Shown: positions 63,957 to 64,000 of the stretch, one piece after another
Layout: the number at the start of each line of letters is the position of its first letter
Position numbering within the stretch: position 1 is the first letter of the stretch
NCBI RefSeq assembly: GCF_019656075.1
Contig: NZ_BPKZ01000004.1
Span: forward strand, 106,275-170,274
DNA: 64,000 bases
Direction of reading: 5' to 3'
Origin: Leuconostoc palmae
GTDB lineage: Bacteria > Bacillota > Bacilli > Lactobacillales > Lactobacillaceae
Program-made: the position numbers and the translations under genes
The notes under the pieces: model-generated
Seen by the model: the letters and a program-made list of their open reading frames with translations, nothing else
Database searches by the model: none
What the model was told of the DNA's origin: nothing

Positions 63957-64000
63957 AATAAAGTTGTGTTAAGAGCGGAAAGCGCGAGAGAGAAAAACAT

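Overview
The window is low-GC Gram-positive chromosome from a lactic acid bacterium, most likely Leuconostoc or a close relative. The evidence is a Leuconostoc-type D-lactate dehydrogenase (40676-41674), Lactobacillales gene orders (yqeG-yqeH-yhbY-nadD-yqeK-rsfS-methyltransferase-tmcAL; yvcK-whiA-clpP; secG-rnr-smpB; gmk-rpoZ), a T-box before pheST, LtaS-type teichoic acid synthesis, AT-rich codon use, and many promoters with an extended -10 (TGnTATAAT). No species is claimed. All but one of about 60 genes lie on the + strand, and the window ends in tandem rRNA-type promoters pointing the same way, so this is probably leading-strand core genome. I see no insertion sequence, prophage, CRISPR array or tRNA gene.

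Layout. 1-4.2 kb: end of an HxlR regulator, then a T-box leader and pheST. 4.2-16.7 kb: envelope and housekeeping genes (murA, rpmE2, rlmD, murF, a serine hydrolase, cshA, folC, an MFS transporter, radC, tgt, yajC). 16.7-26.9 kb: hydrolase-mprF, an HD phosphohydrolase and a Nudix enzyme, a MacB-like ABC protein, and a heterodimeric ABC exporter behind a large palindrome. 27.0-32.8 kb: a glycolipid/lipoteichoic acid block (two glycosyltransferases, a flippase-like protein, ykuJ, ltaS). 32.8-40.6 kb: uvrBA, yvcK, whiA, clpP. 40.6-43.1 kb: D-LDH and a lone PTS EIIC. 43.1-49.6 kb: a possible small RNA, then the yqeG-to-yceD ribosome-assembly and NAD cluster. 49.7-58.5 kb: a two-component system, acyP, yidC, an rRNA methyltransferase, secG, rnr, smpB, rny. 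58.6-61.5 kb: DUF948 and YtxH envelope proteins, two unrecognised genes and the only minus-strand gene (YolD-like, with a LexA box). 61.7-63.8 kb: gmk, rpoZ, a cyclophilin, an S1 protein and a possible dead Nudix protein. 63.85-64.0 kb: rRNA-type promoters.

Functional themes. Envelope building and defence dominate: MurA and MurF, glycolipid anchor and LTA, MprF, ABC exporters, YidC, SecG and YajC. Stress circuits can be read in the DNA: LexA-type boxes before uvrBA and the YolD-like gene, and a CIRCE-like operator on the clpP promoter.

Most unusual observations: a Tgt with no cysteine, lacking the family zinc ligands, behind a 15-codon overlapping leader ORF; a MurA whose active-site Cys is Asp; a LexA box buried in the ltaS terminator hairpin; a hairpin between the Shine-Dalgarno and start of the HD gene; a 16-bp-arm palindrome before the ABC exporter; and an unrecognised two-gene unit at 59.6-61.15 kb. 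No single locus stands out as an obviously new multi-gene system.
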